A stretch of DNA of 17,263 nucleotides, from the NCBI GenBank assembly GCA_003541445.1, contig DPMO01000166.1, positions 1-17,263 on the forward strand, in the 5' to 3' direction. The notes under the pieces are model-generated. The model ran no database searches, was not told where the DNA came from, and worked only from the letters and a program-made list of their open reading frames with translations. A program made the position numbers and the translations under genes. Positions 1-6,502 of this stretch are shown here, in pieces (position 1 is the stretch's first letter; every line of letters starts with the position of its first letter). The stretch is from Clostridiales bacterium. GTDB taxonomy: Bacteria; Bacillota; Sulfobacillia; UBA995; UBA9673.

Positions 1-117
1 TGCGAGAAGCTGTCCGGTCAAGACCGCTACCGGGTCCGGCAAGGCGATCACCGCATATAGTGGGCTCCGTGTCCTCTTGTCGGGTCGCGAGCGGTCCGCG
101 TGCAGCACCGCAGGGCA
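1..117 (+). pseudogene. RelE/ParE-type toxin, C-terminal remnant (cut by window edge)
   Basis: Frame 1 from base 1 reads EKLSGQDRYRVRQGDHRI and then TAG at 58-60. The pattern kLxGxdxYRvRxGdyRi is the conserved core of RelE/ParE-family mRNA-cleaving or gyrase-directed toxins. After the stop the same frame continues to AVRVQHRR (about 91-114). That matches, at about the right distance, the family's final strand, usually VVxVGHRR. The stop replaces the Tyr that normally follows the RI dipeptide, and the segment after it has lost similarity, so this is a dead copy. The 5' part lies outside the window. No antitoxin is visible. I am fairly sure of the family and of the inactivation. A nonsense sequencing error is less likely because the sequence after the stop is also degenerate. 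Confidence 0.6.
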
Positions 118-120
118 AGC

Positions 121-149
121 GGGTCAATGGACCCAGGTCCAATTGCCCC
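121..149. promoter_or_regulatory. Imperfect inverted repeat upstream of the MFS gene, possible operator
   Basis: TGGACC (128-133), a two-base CA spacer, and GGTCCA (136-141) form a perfect 6+6 inverted repeat. The symmetry continues outward as GGGTCAA on the left and TTGCCCC on the right with one extra A. A weak sigma-A-like pair, TTGCCC (143-148) and TACCCT (166-171), is spaced 17 bp and overlaps the right arm. This is consistent with an operator controlling the efflux gene, but no matching regulator is identified. Confidence 0.3.
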
Positions 150-247
150 CGTATCCCCGAGCTGGTACCCTCGGAGTCAGCGAACCGCAGATGAAGCGGG
201 CACGGCACATGCAGTAGCCAAGCAGCCGAAGATGTGAGGTGTCGCTG

Positions 248-1684
248 ATGGAGAGTCCGCATGCCCGTCTGACCGGGATGACCGCGTTCACCGTGGTCGC
301 TCTGAGCCAGTTCCTTTCCATCCTCGGGACGGACATGACCGTGGTCGCCCTGACCATCTGGGCCTGGCGGGAGACGGGTGCGGCCACGGCCCTGGCCCTC
401 CTGGGGTTCTTCGTCATGGCGCCGACGGTCCTCTTCAGCCCCCTGGCGGGGGCCCTGGTCGACCGCTGGAACCGCAAGCTGGTCATGATGCTGGCCGACA
501 TCGCCACCGGTGTGGCCACGGCGGCGATCCTGGCCCTTTACCTGGCCGACCTTCTCGAGATGTGGCATCTTTTCGTGGGCGGCGCTTTCGTCGGCGTCTT
601 CCAGTCGTTCCACTTCCCGGCCTACTCGGCCGCGGCCACGCTCATGGTGCCCAAGGACCAGTACAGCCGGGCCAGCGCCATGATTTCCTTGGCCCAGGCC
701 GCCGGGGCTGTCTTCGCGCCCATCGGAGCCGGGGCCCTCATCGGCGTCATCGGAGTCGGAGGCATCCTGGCCATCGACCTGGTGACCCTGGCCCTGGCTC
801 TGGGGGCCCTCCTCCTGGTCCACGTCCCCCAGCCCGAGGTCTCGGCCGCCGGGCTCGAGAGCCGGGGCAGTCTCTGGCGCGAGGCCGGCTACGGCTTCCG
901 CTACATCCTGGCCCGGCCGAGCCTGCTGGGGCTCCAGCTGCTCTTCACGGTAGGCAATCTTCTGTCGGACCTCAGCGGCACGCTGGCCGCCCCGCTCGTC
1001 CTCGCCCGGACGGGCGACAACGCCCTCGCCCTCGGGACCGTCCAGTCCACCGGGGCCGTCGGAGGAATCGTGGGCGGCCTCGTGCTGTCGGCCTGGGGCG
1101 GCCCCCGCCGGAAAATCCACGGGGTCCTGGCCGGCTGGGCCGGGTGTTTCCTGCTGGGACTGGTCTTCTTCGGGTTGGGGAGGACCGTCCCCACCTGGGC
1201 CGCAGCCATGTTCCTGTCGGCTGCGTTCGGCACGCTCATCAGCGCCTCGAACCAGGCCATCTGGCAGAGAAAGGTGCCGCCGGACGTGCAGGGCCGCGTC
1301 TTCTCCGTGCGCGCCCTCATCGCCCAGGTCGCCGGCCCGCTGGGCATGCTCATCGCCGGCCCGCTGGCCGACCACGTGCTGGAGCCGGGGATGAGGCCGG
1401 GTGGAGCCCTCGTCCCGGTCTTCGGCGGTCTGGTCGGAACCGGTCCGGGAGCCGGGATGGCGCTGGTCTTCATCTTCGCCGGGGTTCTCGGTCTGGCCGG
1501 TGTCATAGTCGCCTACAGCGTAAGGGCCGTGCGTGACGTCGAAGACATCGTCCCGGACTACGACGCGGCGCAGGAACCAGCCCCCGGAACGTCCATCGAG
1601 GAGTCGGCATCGGACGGTGCGGCTCAGCCCTTGGCTGGGCCCGTGCCCCGGGGCCACGCCGGAAGAGCCGGAAGAACCCGTTGA
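248..1684 (+). CDS. MFS efflux transporter, 12-TM (MFS_3 / macrolide-efflux-like)
   Basis: This 478-aa inner-membrane permease probably extrudes a drug or small metabolite using the proton gradient. About twelve hydrophobic helices are visible, with the family loop motif GALVDRWNRK after helix 2. The C-terminal-half signature is VPPDVQGRVFS...GPLG...GPLADHVLEP. Both are typical of the MFS_3/MefA-like branch. The last ~45 residues are a hydrophilic, probably disordered Pro/Glu/Gly-rich tail. The start is ATG 248, because GAGGTG (236-241) sits 6 bases upstream as ribosome-binding site. A GTG at 239 lies inside that site and is less likely. The stop codon overlaps the -35 box of the following operon, so the gene is probably transcribed separately from a weaker upstream promoter. 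The substrate cannot be told from sequence. Confidence 0.9.
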   Translation: MESPHARLTGMTAFTVVALSQFLSILGTDMTVVALTIWAWRETGAATALALLGFFVMAPTVLFSPLAGALVDRWNRKLVMMLADIATGVATAAILALYLADLLEMWHLFVGGAFVGVFQSFHFPAYSAAATLMVPKDQYSRASAMISLAQAAGAVFAPIGAGALIGVIGVGGILAIDLVTLALALGALLLVHVPQPEVSAAGLESRGSLWREAGYGFRYILARPSLLGLQLLFTVGNLLSDLSGTLAAPLVLARTGDNALALGTVQSTGAVGGIVGGLVLSAWGGPRRKIHGVLAGWAGCFLLGLVFFGLGRTVPTWAAAMFLSAAFGTLISASNQAIWQRKVPPDVQGRVFSVRALIAQVAGPLGMLIAGPLADHVLEPGMRPGGALVPVFGGLVGTGPGAGMALVFIFAGVLGLAGVIVAYSVRAVRDVEDIVPDYDAAQEPAPGTSIEESASDGAAQPLAGPVPRGHAGRAGRTR

Positions 1685-1709
1685 CACCTACCCAGCGCGA
1701 GGATATCAT
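1681..1709 (+). promoter_or_regulatory. Sigma-A promoter of the tetR-ABC operon
   Basis: A perfect TTGACA at 1681-1686 and TATCAT at 1704-1709 (one mismatch to TATAAT) are separated by exactly 17 bp. Transcription should start near 1716, inside the palindrome that follows. The -35 box overlaps the stop codon of the MFS gene. It is the best promoter match in the window. Confidence 0.8.
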
Positions 1710-1710
1710 G

Positions 1711-1740
1711 TGACTGACCAGTCATATGACTGGACGGTCA
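1711..1740. promoter_or_regulatory. 30-bp near-palindromic operator, probably TetR autoregulatory site
   Basis: The 16-bp perfect palindrome CCAGTCATATGACTGG (1718-1733) is extended to 30 bp with outer TGAC/GTCA arms; 26 of the 30 positions are symmetric. It begins immediately after the -10 box and covers the predicted transcription start, 22 bp ahead of the tetR start codon. TetR-family dimers commonly bind palindromes of this size in their own promoters, so repression of the downstream exporter operon by this TetR is the natural reading. The binding itself is inferred. Confidence 0.75.
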
Positions 1741-1762
1741 CCCGCAGGGAGGTCTCCGTCAG

Positions 1763-2464
1763 GTGCCGAGGCGGACGTTCTTCAACCTTCCTGAAGACAA
1801 GCGCCGGCTCATCACCGACCTGGCCATAGAGGAGTTCGCCGCCCACACCTACCACAAGGCCTCCCTCTCCCGCATCGTCGCCAGGGCCGGTATCGCCAAA
1901 GGCTCCATATACCAGTATTTCGCCGGCAAGTTCGACCTCTATCTCTACATCCTCGAGCTGGCCGCTCGAATCAAGCTCGAGGCCATCGACAAGGCCATAT
2001 CCGGGCTCGGGCCTGAGGCCACCCTCTATGACCGGCTGATGGCCGCCACGGAAGCCTCGCTCAAGCTCGCCGAGACCCATCCCCGGCTCTACGCCATCGG
2101 CATGAACCTGCTGCGCGAGACGGACAAGGAGTTGGTGTCCAGAGTCATGGAACGGCTGGAGCCGAAAGGGGACAACGTCTTCCTGGACTGGCTGCAGTCG
2201 GCTGTGGAGAAGGGCGACGTCGACCCGCAGGTGAGCCCCCTCGCCGCGAGCTACATGTTCTCCGCCGTCACCATGAGGCTCGGCCAGGACCTGGCCGACG
2301 GCCGCCTGAGCCTCGACGAAGCCCTGCCCCTCCTTCGGCAGACGCTGGACATCCTCCATCGGGGCCTCAGGCCCCGGGATGAAGCCGGGTTCGGAGGCGC
2401 CGGCACCGACCTCACCGGCGAGACGGACGAGACCGGGGAGAGCGACGAGACCGATAGGGAGTGA
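1763..2464 (+). CDS. TetR/AcrR-family transcriptional regulator
   Basis: A 233-aa regulator. The N-terminal DNA-binding domain (about residues 12-60) has a clear helix-turn-helix, SLSRIVARAGIAKGSIYQYF (34-53), followed by the family hallmark K-F-D-L. Residues ~65-205 form the helical ligand-binding and dimerisation domain. The tail (from ~210) is rich in Asp, Glu, Thr and Gly and is probably disordered. The start is GTG 1763 with GGGAGG (1747-1752) upstream. The stop overlaps the ABC ATPase start region, which points to translational coupling. It is the first gene of the operon and lies directly behind its presumed operator, so it most likely senses the exporter's substrate and derepresses the operon. 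Ligand unknown. Confidence 0.9.
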   Translation: MPRRTFFNLPEDKRRLITDLAIEEFAAHTYHKASLSRIVARAGIAKGSIYQYFAGKFDLYLYILELAARIKLEAIDKAISGLGPEATLYDRLMAATEASLKLAETHPRLYAIGMNLLRETDKELVSRVMERLEPKGDNVFLDWLQSAVEKGDVDPQVSPLAASYMFSAVTMRLGQDLADGRLSLDEALPLLRQTLDILHRGLRPRDEAGFGGAGTDLTGETDETGESDETDRE

Positions 2465-2469
2465 GCCGT

Positions 2470-3324
2470 ATGGTCATCAAGGTGGAGGAGCTCTACTACT
2501 CCTACGGCGGAGGGAGGAACGCCGTCGACGGCATCAGTTTCGAGGTCGAGAAGGGCGAGATCTTCGGCTTTCTCGGCCCCAACGGGGCGGGCAAGTCCAC
2601 CACCCAGAACGTGCTCACCGGACTCCTTCCCGTCCAGAAGGGCCGCGTGGAAGTCGCCGGCCGCGACATGAGGCGCGCGGGGCACGACCTCTACAACCTC
2701 ATCGGGGTCGCGTTCGAGAACCCGAACCTCTACCTGAAGCTGACCGGCCTGGAGAACCTCCAGTTCTTCGCAAGCCTCTACGACCGGGAGACAGCCGACC
2801 TCATGTCCCTGCTCCGCAAGGTCGGGTTGGAGGAAGCCGCCCACCAGCGGGTCGCCGCCTACTCCAAGGGCATGCGCCAGAAGCTCGTCCTGGCCAGGTC
2901 CCTGGTGAACAAGCCGGAGATATGGTTCCTGGACGAACCCACGGCCGGTCTCGACCCGACGACCACCCAGTGGGTGCTCGATCTCGTCCGTGAGAAGCGC
3001 GACGAGGGAACCACGGTCTTCCTGACCACCCACAACATGTACGTGGCCGACAGTCTCTGCGACCGGGTGGCCTTCCTCAACGAGGGCCGCATCGTGGCCA
3101 TGGACACGCCGAGGAACCTCAAGCTCAAGTACGGCGAGAAGCTCGTCACCGTCGAGCACCGGCGCGACGGGCGGCTGGAGAGAGAGGTTCTCTCCCTCTC
3201 GGACGAGCGCGAGCGTGAGCGGCTGGCCGAACTTGTGCGCCTGGGCCGCCTGGAGACGATCCACTCCGAGGAGGCGACCCTGGAAGAGGTCTTCATCAAG
3301 GTCACGGGCCGGGCCCTCCAGTGA
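2470..3324 (+). CDS. ABC transporter ATP-binding protein (ABC-2 exporter type)
   Basis: A 284-aa cytoplasmic ATPase that energises the two permeases encoded next. It has Walker A GPNGAGKST (36-44), signature SKGMRQ (132-137), Walker B IWFLDEP with the catalytic Glu at ~156, D-loop AGLDP, and switch His 188 (TTH). The C-terminal ~65 residues are the usual accessory tail of drug or lipid exporters. The Q-loop position carries Glu (AFENPNLY, Glu83) where most family members have Gln. ATG 2470 has AGGGAG (2456-2461) eight bases upstream. GTG 2461 would overlap that site, although it would give the classic 4-bp GTGA overlap with tetR. Either start implies coupling to tetR. Confidence 0.93.
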   Translation: MVIKVEELYYSYGGGRNAVDGISFEVEKGEIFGFLGPNGAGKSTTQNVLTGLLPVQKGRVEVAGRDMRRAGHDLYNLIGVAFENPNLYLKLTGLENLQFFASLYDRETADLMSLLRKVGLEEAAHQRVAAYSKGMRQKLVLARSLVNKPEIWFLDEPTAGLDPTTTQWVLDLVREKRDEGTTVFLTTHNMYVADSLCDRVAFLNEGRIVAMDTPRNLKLKYGEKLVTVEHRRDGRLEREVLSLSDERERERLAELVRLGRLETIHSEEATLEEVFIKVTGRALQ

Positions 3325-3350
3325 AGGTCCGGGGCGGAAACGGGGTGACA

Positions 3351-4400
3351 ATGATGCTCCACCGGTTCTTGACCCTCACGGCCAAGGACCTGAGGCTCAT
3401 CGTCAGGAACCACATGCTGACGGTGGTCGTGGCCGTGGCCCTCATCATCGTGGGCACGGTGAACTTCCTTGTTCCCGAGGACGTCTCCTCTGAGACCGTG
3501 GTCGTCCTCTGGGACCGGACGACCGCCCAGTCGGTGGGCCGGCTCTTCGAGGCCGCCGACGCCGAAACCATCTTCGTGGACTCGGAGGCGGCCTTCGAGG
3601 AGGCCATGGCCGTCTACGGCAACCGCTTGGGTCTCCGGGTCGAGGGCGGCGAGGTACCCGAGAGGGTTGTCGTGACCTACCAGGGCCACGAGAACCCCGA
3701 GGTCCGCCGCCTGCTGGAGGCCTCTCTCCGGCAGCAGCTCAGACCCCTGCGCGGGGAGGCCCCCTTGACCTTCGCCACCGAGACCCTCCAGCCCGGAACG
3801 GCCCCCGAGCGGCCGCCGTTCAACCTCTCTCTCCTGCCCATCCTCATCTTCACCGAGGCGGGTATGATCGGGCTCCTGCTGGCCGCGGCTCTCTTCTACT
3901 CGGAGAAGACCGAGGGGACCCTGCAGGCCTACCGCGTGACCCCCGGAGGTCTCACGGAGTATCTCCTGGCCAAGAGTGTGGCCATGGGTCTGGTCGGGCT
4001 GGTGTCAACGACCATAATCACCCTGCTCACGGTCGGCCTCGACGTGAACTGGCCGGCCGTCCTCGGGGTGGTCTTCCTGTCGGCGGTGGTGGTCACCCTG
4101 GTGACCCTCGTCGCAGCCAACATGTTCCAGACCATAAGCCAGTTCCTCTTCACCGGGGTCCTTTTGAACCTGGTCCTCGCCCTGCCGACCGTCAGCTACT
4201 TCCTGCCCGGCTTCGCCCCGGTGTGGCTCAGGTGGCTCCCGTCCTACCCGATGATTTTCGCCCTCAGGGAGGCCTACTTCCCGACCGGAGCCGAAGCCGT
4301 CCTCACCGGGGCGGTGGGACAGATTCTCCTGACGCTGGTGGTCGTGCTGCCTCTGGCCGTCCTGGCCTTCAGGCGGCAGTTGATTGCGAGGGATGTGTGA
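3351..4400 (+). CDS. ABC-2 type transporter permease (first subunit)
   Basis: A 349-aa membrane subunit. One N-terminal helix (about 22-42) is followed by a ~150-residue extracytoplasmic domain. Five to six helices then occupy the C-terminal half. The ABC-2 hallmark YSEKTEGTLQAYRVTP lies between the first two of those helices. It should pair with the second permease to form the channel. The start is uncertain: ATG 3351 or 3354 follow GGGGTG closely, GTG 3345 is possible, and GTG 3321 would overlap the ATPase stop by 4 bp. The N-terminal MMLHRFLTLTAKDLRLI looks like a normal permease start, so I chose 3351. The substrate is unknown. Confidence 0.88.
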   Translation: MMLHRFLTLTAKDLRLIVRNHMLTVVVAVALIIVGTVNFLVPEDVSSETVVVLWDRTTAQSVGRLFEAADAETIFVDSEAAFEEAMAVYGNRLGLRVEGGEVPERVVVTYQGHENPEVRRLLEASLRQQLRPLRGEAPLTFATETLQPGTAPERPPFNLSLLPILIFTEAGMIGLLLAAALFYSEKTEGTLQAYRVTPGGLTEYLLAKSVAMGLVGLVSTTIITLLTVGLDVNWPAVLGVVFLSAVVVTLVTLVAANMFQTISQFLFTGVLLNLVLALPTVSYFLPGFAPVWLRWLPSYPMIFALREAYFPTGAEAVLTGAVGQILLTLVVVLPLAVLAFRRQLIARDV

Positions 4401-5404
4401 TGACCAAGAGGATAGTCGCCCTCTTGAGACGCGACCTCAAGGCGAGCCTGAGAGACTTCATGTTGGTCTACGGTCTCGTGGCCCCGTTCCTGCTGGCTCT
4501 CGTCGTGAGGGCCTTCATCCCCAGCGTGGGGGGAACCTCGCTGAACCTGGTGGTCACCCGGGAAATCGGTCCGGAGATGATAGACCGACTCGATGACTAC
4601 GCGAGGATGGAGGTCGTCTCCAGCCGCGAGGCCTTGGAGAGGCGGGTCCTGGCCCTGGACGACGTGGCCGGCATCGTGCCCGACGGGGACAGCTACCGGG
4701 TGGTACTGCAGGGCAACGAGGCCCACGACACGGCCGTTCTGCCCGGGCTGGTCCTGGCCGACATCCTCGAGCCCGGAGGGCTCGAGGTCGCTCGGGAGGA
4801 CCTCGGCAGGGTGGCCTCGCCTCTGAAGCCGGTCCTGGCCATAATCCTGGCCCTCACGGCCATGATGATCGGCGGGATGATGATCGGTTTCAGCATCATC
4901 GAGGACAAGGAGACCGGCGTGCTCTCGGCCGTGGCCGTCTCGCCCATGTCGAGATTCGAGTACGTGGCCGGTCGGAGCATCCTCGGGTTCGTGCTCTCGG
5001 TGGTGCTGGTCTACGGGAGCCTCTACACGATGGGCGCCGGACCTTTCGATTTCTGGCAGGTTCTCGTGGTGACCCTGCCGGGCACGTTCCTCGCCGTCAT
5101 CTTCGGCTTCTACATCGGGGCCCTCGGCGAGAACCAGATATCGGGCATAGCCGCGGCGAAGTTCGGGAGCCTGCCCTTCCTGGTCGGCCCCATCCTCACG
5201 GCGGTGCTCCCCGAGAAATGGCACTTCACCCTGTGGTGGCTGCCGACCTACTGGACCTACCTCGGCTACCGGGAGGTGTTCACGCCCGGCGGCGCTCTCT
5301 GGAGCGAAGTGCTCCGCCTGTCTGCCGTCAGCCTGGCCGTGAGTCTTCTCTTCCTCGCGGCGTCGTGGCGGGTCTTCAGCCGCCGACTGGTCTTGAGGGG
5401 GTGA
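4400..5404 (+). CDS. ABC-2 type transporter permease (second subunit)
   Basis: A 334-aa membrane subunit with the same plan as the preceding gene: an N-terminal helix (about 19-41), a ~120-residue external domain, then roughly five helices. The matching signature is EDKETGVLSAVAVSPMSRFEY. The two permeases are therefore diverged paralogues forming a heterodimeric exporter core. The start is ATG 4400, whose A is the last base of the upstream TGA (1-bp overlap), with GAGGGA just upstream. An apparent in-frame extension to 4223 runs inside the previous gene and is not credible. TetR control and the operon layout suggest export of a toxic compound, but lipid or peptide export cannot be excluded. 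Confidence 0.9.
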   Translation: MTKRIVALLRRDLKASLRDFMLVYGLVAPFLLALVVRAFIPSVGGTSLNLVVTREIGPEMIDRLDDYARMEVVSSREALERRVLALDDVAGIVPDGDSYRVVLQGNEAHDTAVLPGLVLADILEPGGLEVAREDLGRVASPLKPVLAIILALTAMMIGGMMIGFSIIEDKETGVLSAVAVSPMSRFEYVAGRSILGFVLSVVLVYGSLYTMGAGPFDFWQVLVVTLPGTFLAVIFGFYIGALGENQISGIAAAKFGSLPFLVGPILTAVLPEKWHFTLWWLPTYWTYLGYREVFTPGGALWSEVLRLSAVSLAVSLLFLAASWRVFSRRLVLRG

Positions 5405-5409
5405 CAGGA

Positions 5410-5553
5410 ATGGCCCTCAGCCAGGTCCCGGCCTGGGTCTGGATCCTCCTGGCCGTGGCGGCCGTCGTGGTCACGCCCATCAAGCTTAGAGTGTGGAAGA
5501 ACATCCTGAGCAACGCCAGGAAGAAGCAGGAGGCTCGGGCGGAAGACGAATAG
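5410..5553 (+). CDS. 47-aa single-pass membrane microprotein, last gene of exporter operon
   Basis: This small ORF starts with ATG 5410, five bases after the permease stop, and has GAGGGGG upstream as ribosome-binding site. The product has one hydrophobic helix (about residues 9-24, WVWILLAVAAVVVTPI). A basic stretch (KLRVWKN, ARKK) and an acidic end (EARAEDE) follow. It is placed right before the terminator-like hairpin. I do not recognise a family. Tight spacing, a good ribosome-binding site and a sensible membrane topology make it a likely real gene, perhaps an accessory or stabilising subunit of the exporter. Confidence 0.65.
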   Translation: MALSQVPAWVWILLAVAAVVVTPIKLRVWKNILSNARKKQEARAEDE

Positions 5554-5576
5554 AGGTTTGTTTGGACGGTTGGGCA

Positions 5577-5605
5577 GGGGGGCGGGCCGCTTCGGCCCGC
5601 CCCCC
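5577..5605 (+). terminator. Very stable GC hairpin ending the exporter operon
   Basis: A perfect 13-bp stem (5577-5589 with 5593-5605) closes on a 3-base loop; the left arm begins GGGGGGCGGGCCG. It lies 23 bases after the last stop codon of the operon. There is no downstream T-run, so it is not a classical intrinsic terminator. It may act as a T-less terminator or as a 3' stabiliser of the mRNA. Confidence 0.6.
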
Positions 5606-5853
5606 GTGATGTCCGTCATCCCTCTTCCGTGGGGCACATCCGGTGCCGCCACAGCCGGGGCCGACTTCACCGTCTCCCGAAGGCGGCTTCTCCGCCACGG
5701 TGTGAGGGCCCCCCGAGGCGCTCCCTCCAGGGTCCGGGGTTACCTCCAACCCTCCTGGTTCCTGTGCCACAAAAGCCCATTTCCCCGTATCATGTAGCGT
5801 TCACGGGGCCACGCGTGTGACGACGGGAAGGCCCCGAAAGGAAGGGATGTCGT
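5606..5853 (+). other. Intergenic leader ahead of the multicopper oxidase gene pair
   Basis: About 250 bases without a convincing gene. It holds a two-part stem-loop at 5668-5702: CACCGT pairs with ACGGTG, enclosing GGCGG pairing with CCGCC. A TATCAT (5789-5794) resembles the -10 box used before tetR but has no fitting -35 box. I could not match it with confidence to sigma-E, -G or -K consensus sites. GGAAGGG (5840-5846) serves as ribosome-binding site for the next gene. Confidence 0.4.
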
Positions 5854-6489
5854 ATGGGGGTCGTCTGTGCTCCCGCGGATAGGCCTGTGCGGCCTCCGCG
5901 GCCGGAGGCCGATACGCTGGTGGACCTCTTCGCTCGCAGCAACGGGAAGAGGATTGTTCTCATCCTCGAGACTTTCCCGTTCTTCATGGTCGGCAGGCTG
6001 GTGGGGATGGGACCCGGCACCATCGCGGTCAAGGCCGAGGAGGGAGTCTCCATCGAGTTCGTCGGGAGGAGGTTCTACATCCTCGTCGACACCATTGCCG
6101 CGTTCTTCATCGAGGAACCGGACCACCCGATACCGTCACTGTCGAACATCCCGCCGACCCCCGGCCTGAGAGCGTCCGAAGCCACCGCCGACCGCTCGGT
6201 CTCGGATGACGATGTCGACCCGAGGTACAATCTCCTCCAGCTCGTGGGGCAGACGCTTCTCTTCGTGCTGCGTCCGGAGCAGTTGGCCATCCTGGGCCAG
6301 ACCTTCAGGCCCATCTGCGTGGCCACCCTGGAAGCGGCGGCCGCGGACTACGTGAGACTGTCCACCGTGAACATCAGATGGAGCTCCGCGCCGGAGTGGG
6401 TGTTCCCGACGCCGCTCTTCGTGCCCAACACTCAGATAGCGGTGTTCCTGCCGTTCAGCCGGGACATTCGGTTCCCGCTGGCCCAGTAG
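5854..6489 (+). CDS. Unknown beta-rich protein paired with the multicopper oxidase
   Basis: A 211-aa soluble protein without signal peptide or membrane helix. Residues ~21-92 look like a small barrel, with alternating strands typical of SH3/Lsm-like folds (GKRIVLILETFPFFMVGRLV, then GTIAVKAEEG and RFYILVDTIAAFFIEE). A polar linker (about 95-125) leads to a second, more diverged beta-rich half (LLQLVGQTLLFVL to the end, with a Pro/Phe-rich close). The start ATG 5854 has a good GGAAGGG site. The stop is 13 bases before the oxidase start, so the two are co-transcribed. I do not recognise the family. Being an oxidase partner, a metal or assembly accessory, or a spore-surface protein are all guesses from context. 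Confidence 0.75.
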   Translation: MGVVCAPADRPVRPPRPEADTLVDLFARSNGKRIVLILETFPFFMVGRLVGMGPGTIAVKAEEGVSIEFVGRRFYILVDTIAAFFIEEPDHPIPSLSNIPPTPGLRASEATADRSVSDDDVDPRYNLLQLVGQTLLFVLRPEQLAILGQTFRPICVATLEAAAADYVRLSTVNIRWSSAPEWVFPTPLFVPNTQIAVFLPFSRDIRFPLAQ

Positions 6490-6502
6490 AGGTGAGCCGG
6501 AC

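Noticed and set aside
4223..4399. N-terminal extension of the second permease upstream of ATG 4400
   Set aside because: It runs within the first permease gene in another frame and is Pro/Arg/Gly-rich. ATG 4400 has a good ribosome-binding site and a typical permease start.
5558..5820. Small + strand ORFs between the exporter operon and the oxidase pair
   Set aside because: The first begins before the terminator-like hairpin and runs through it. None has a family resemblance or a convincing ribosome-binding site.
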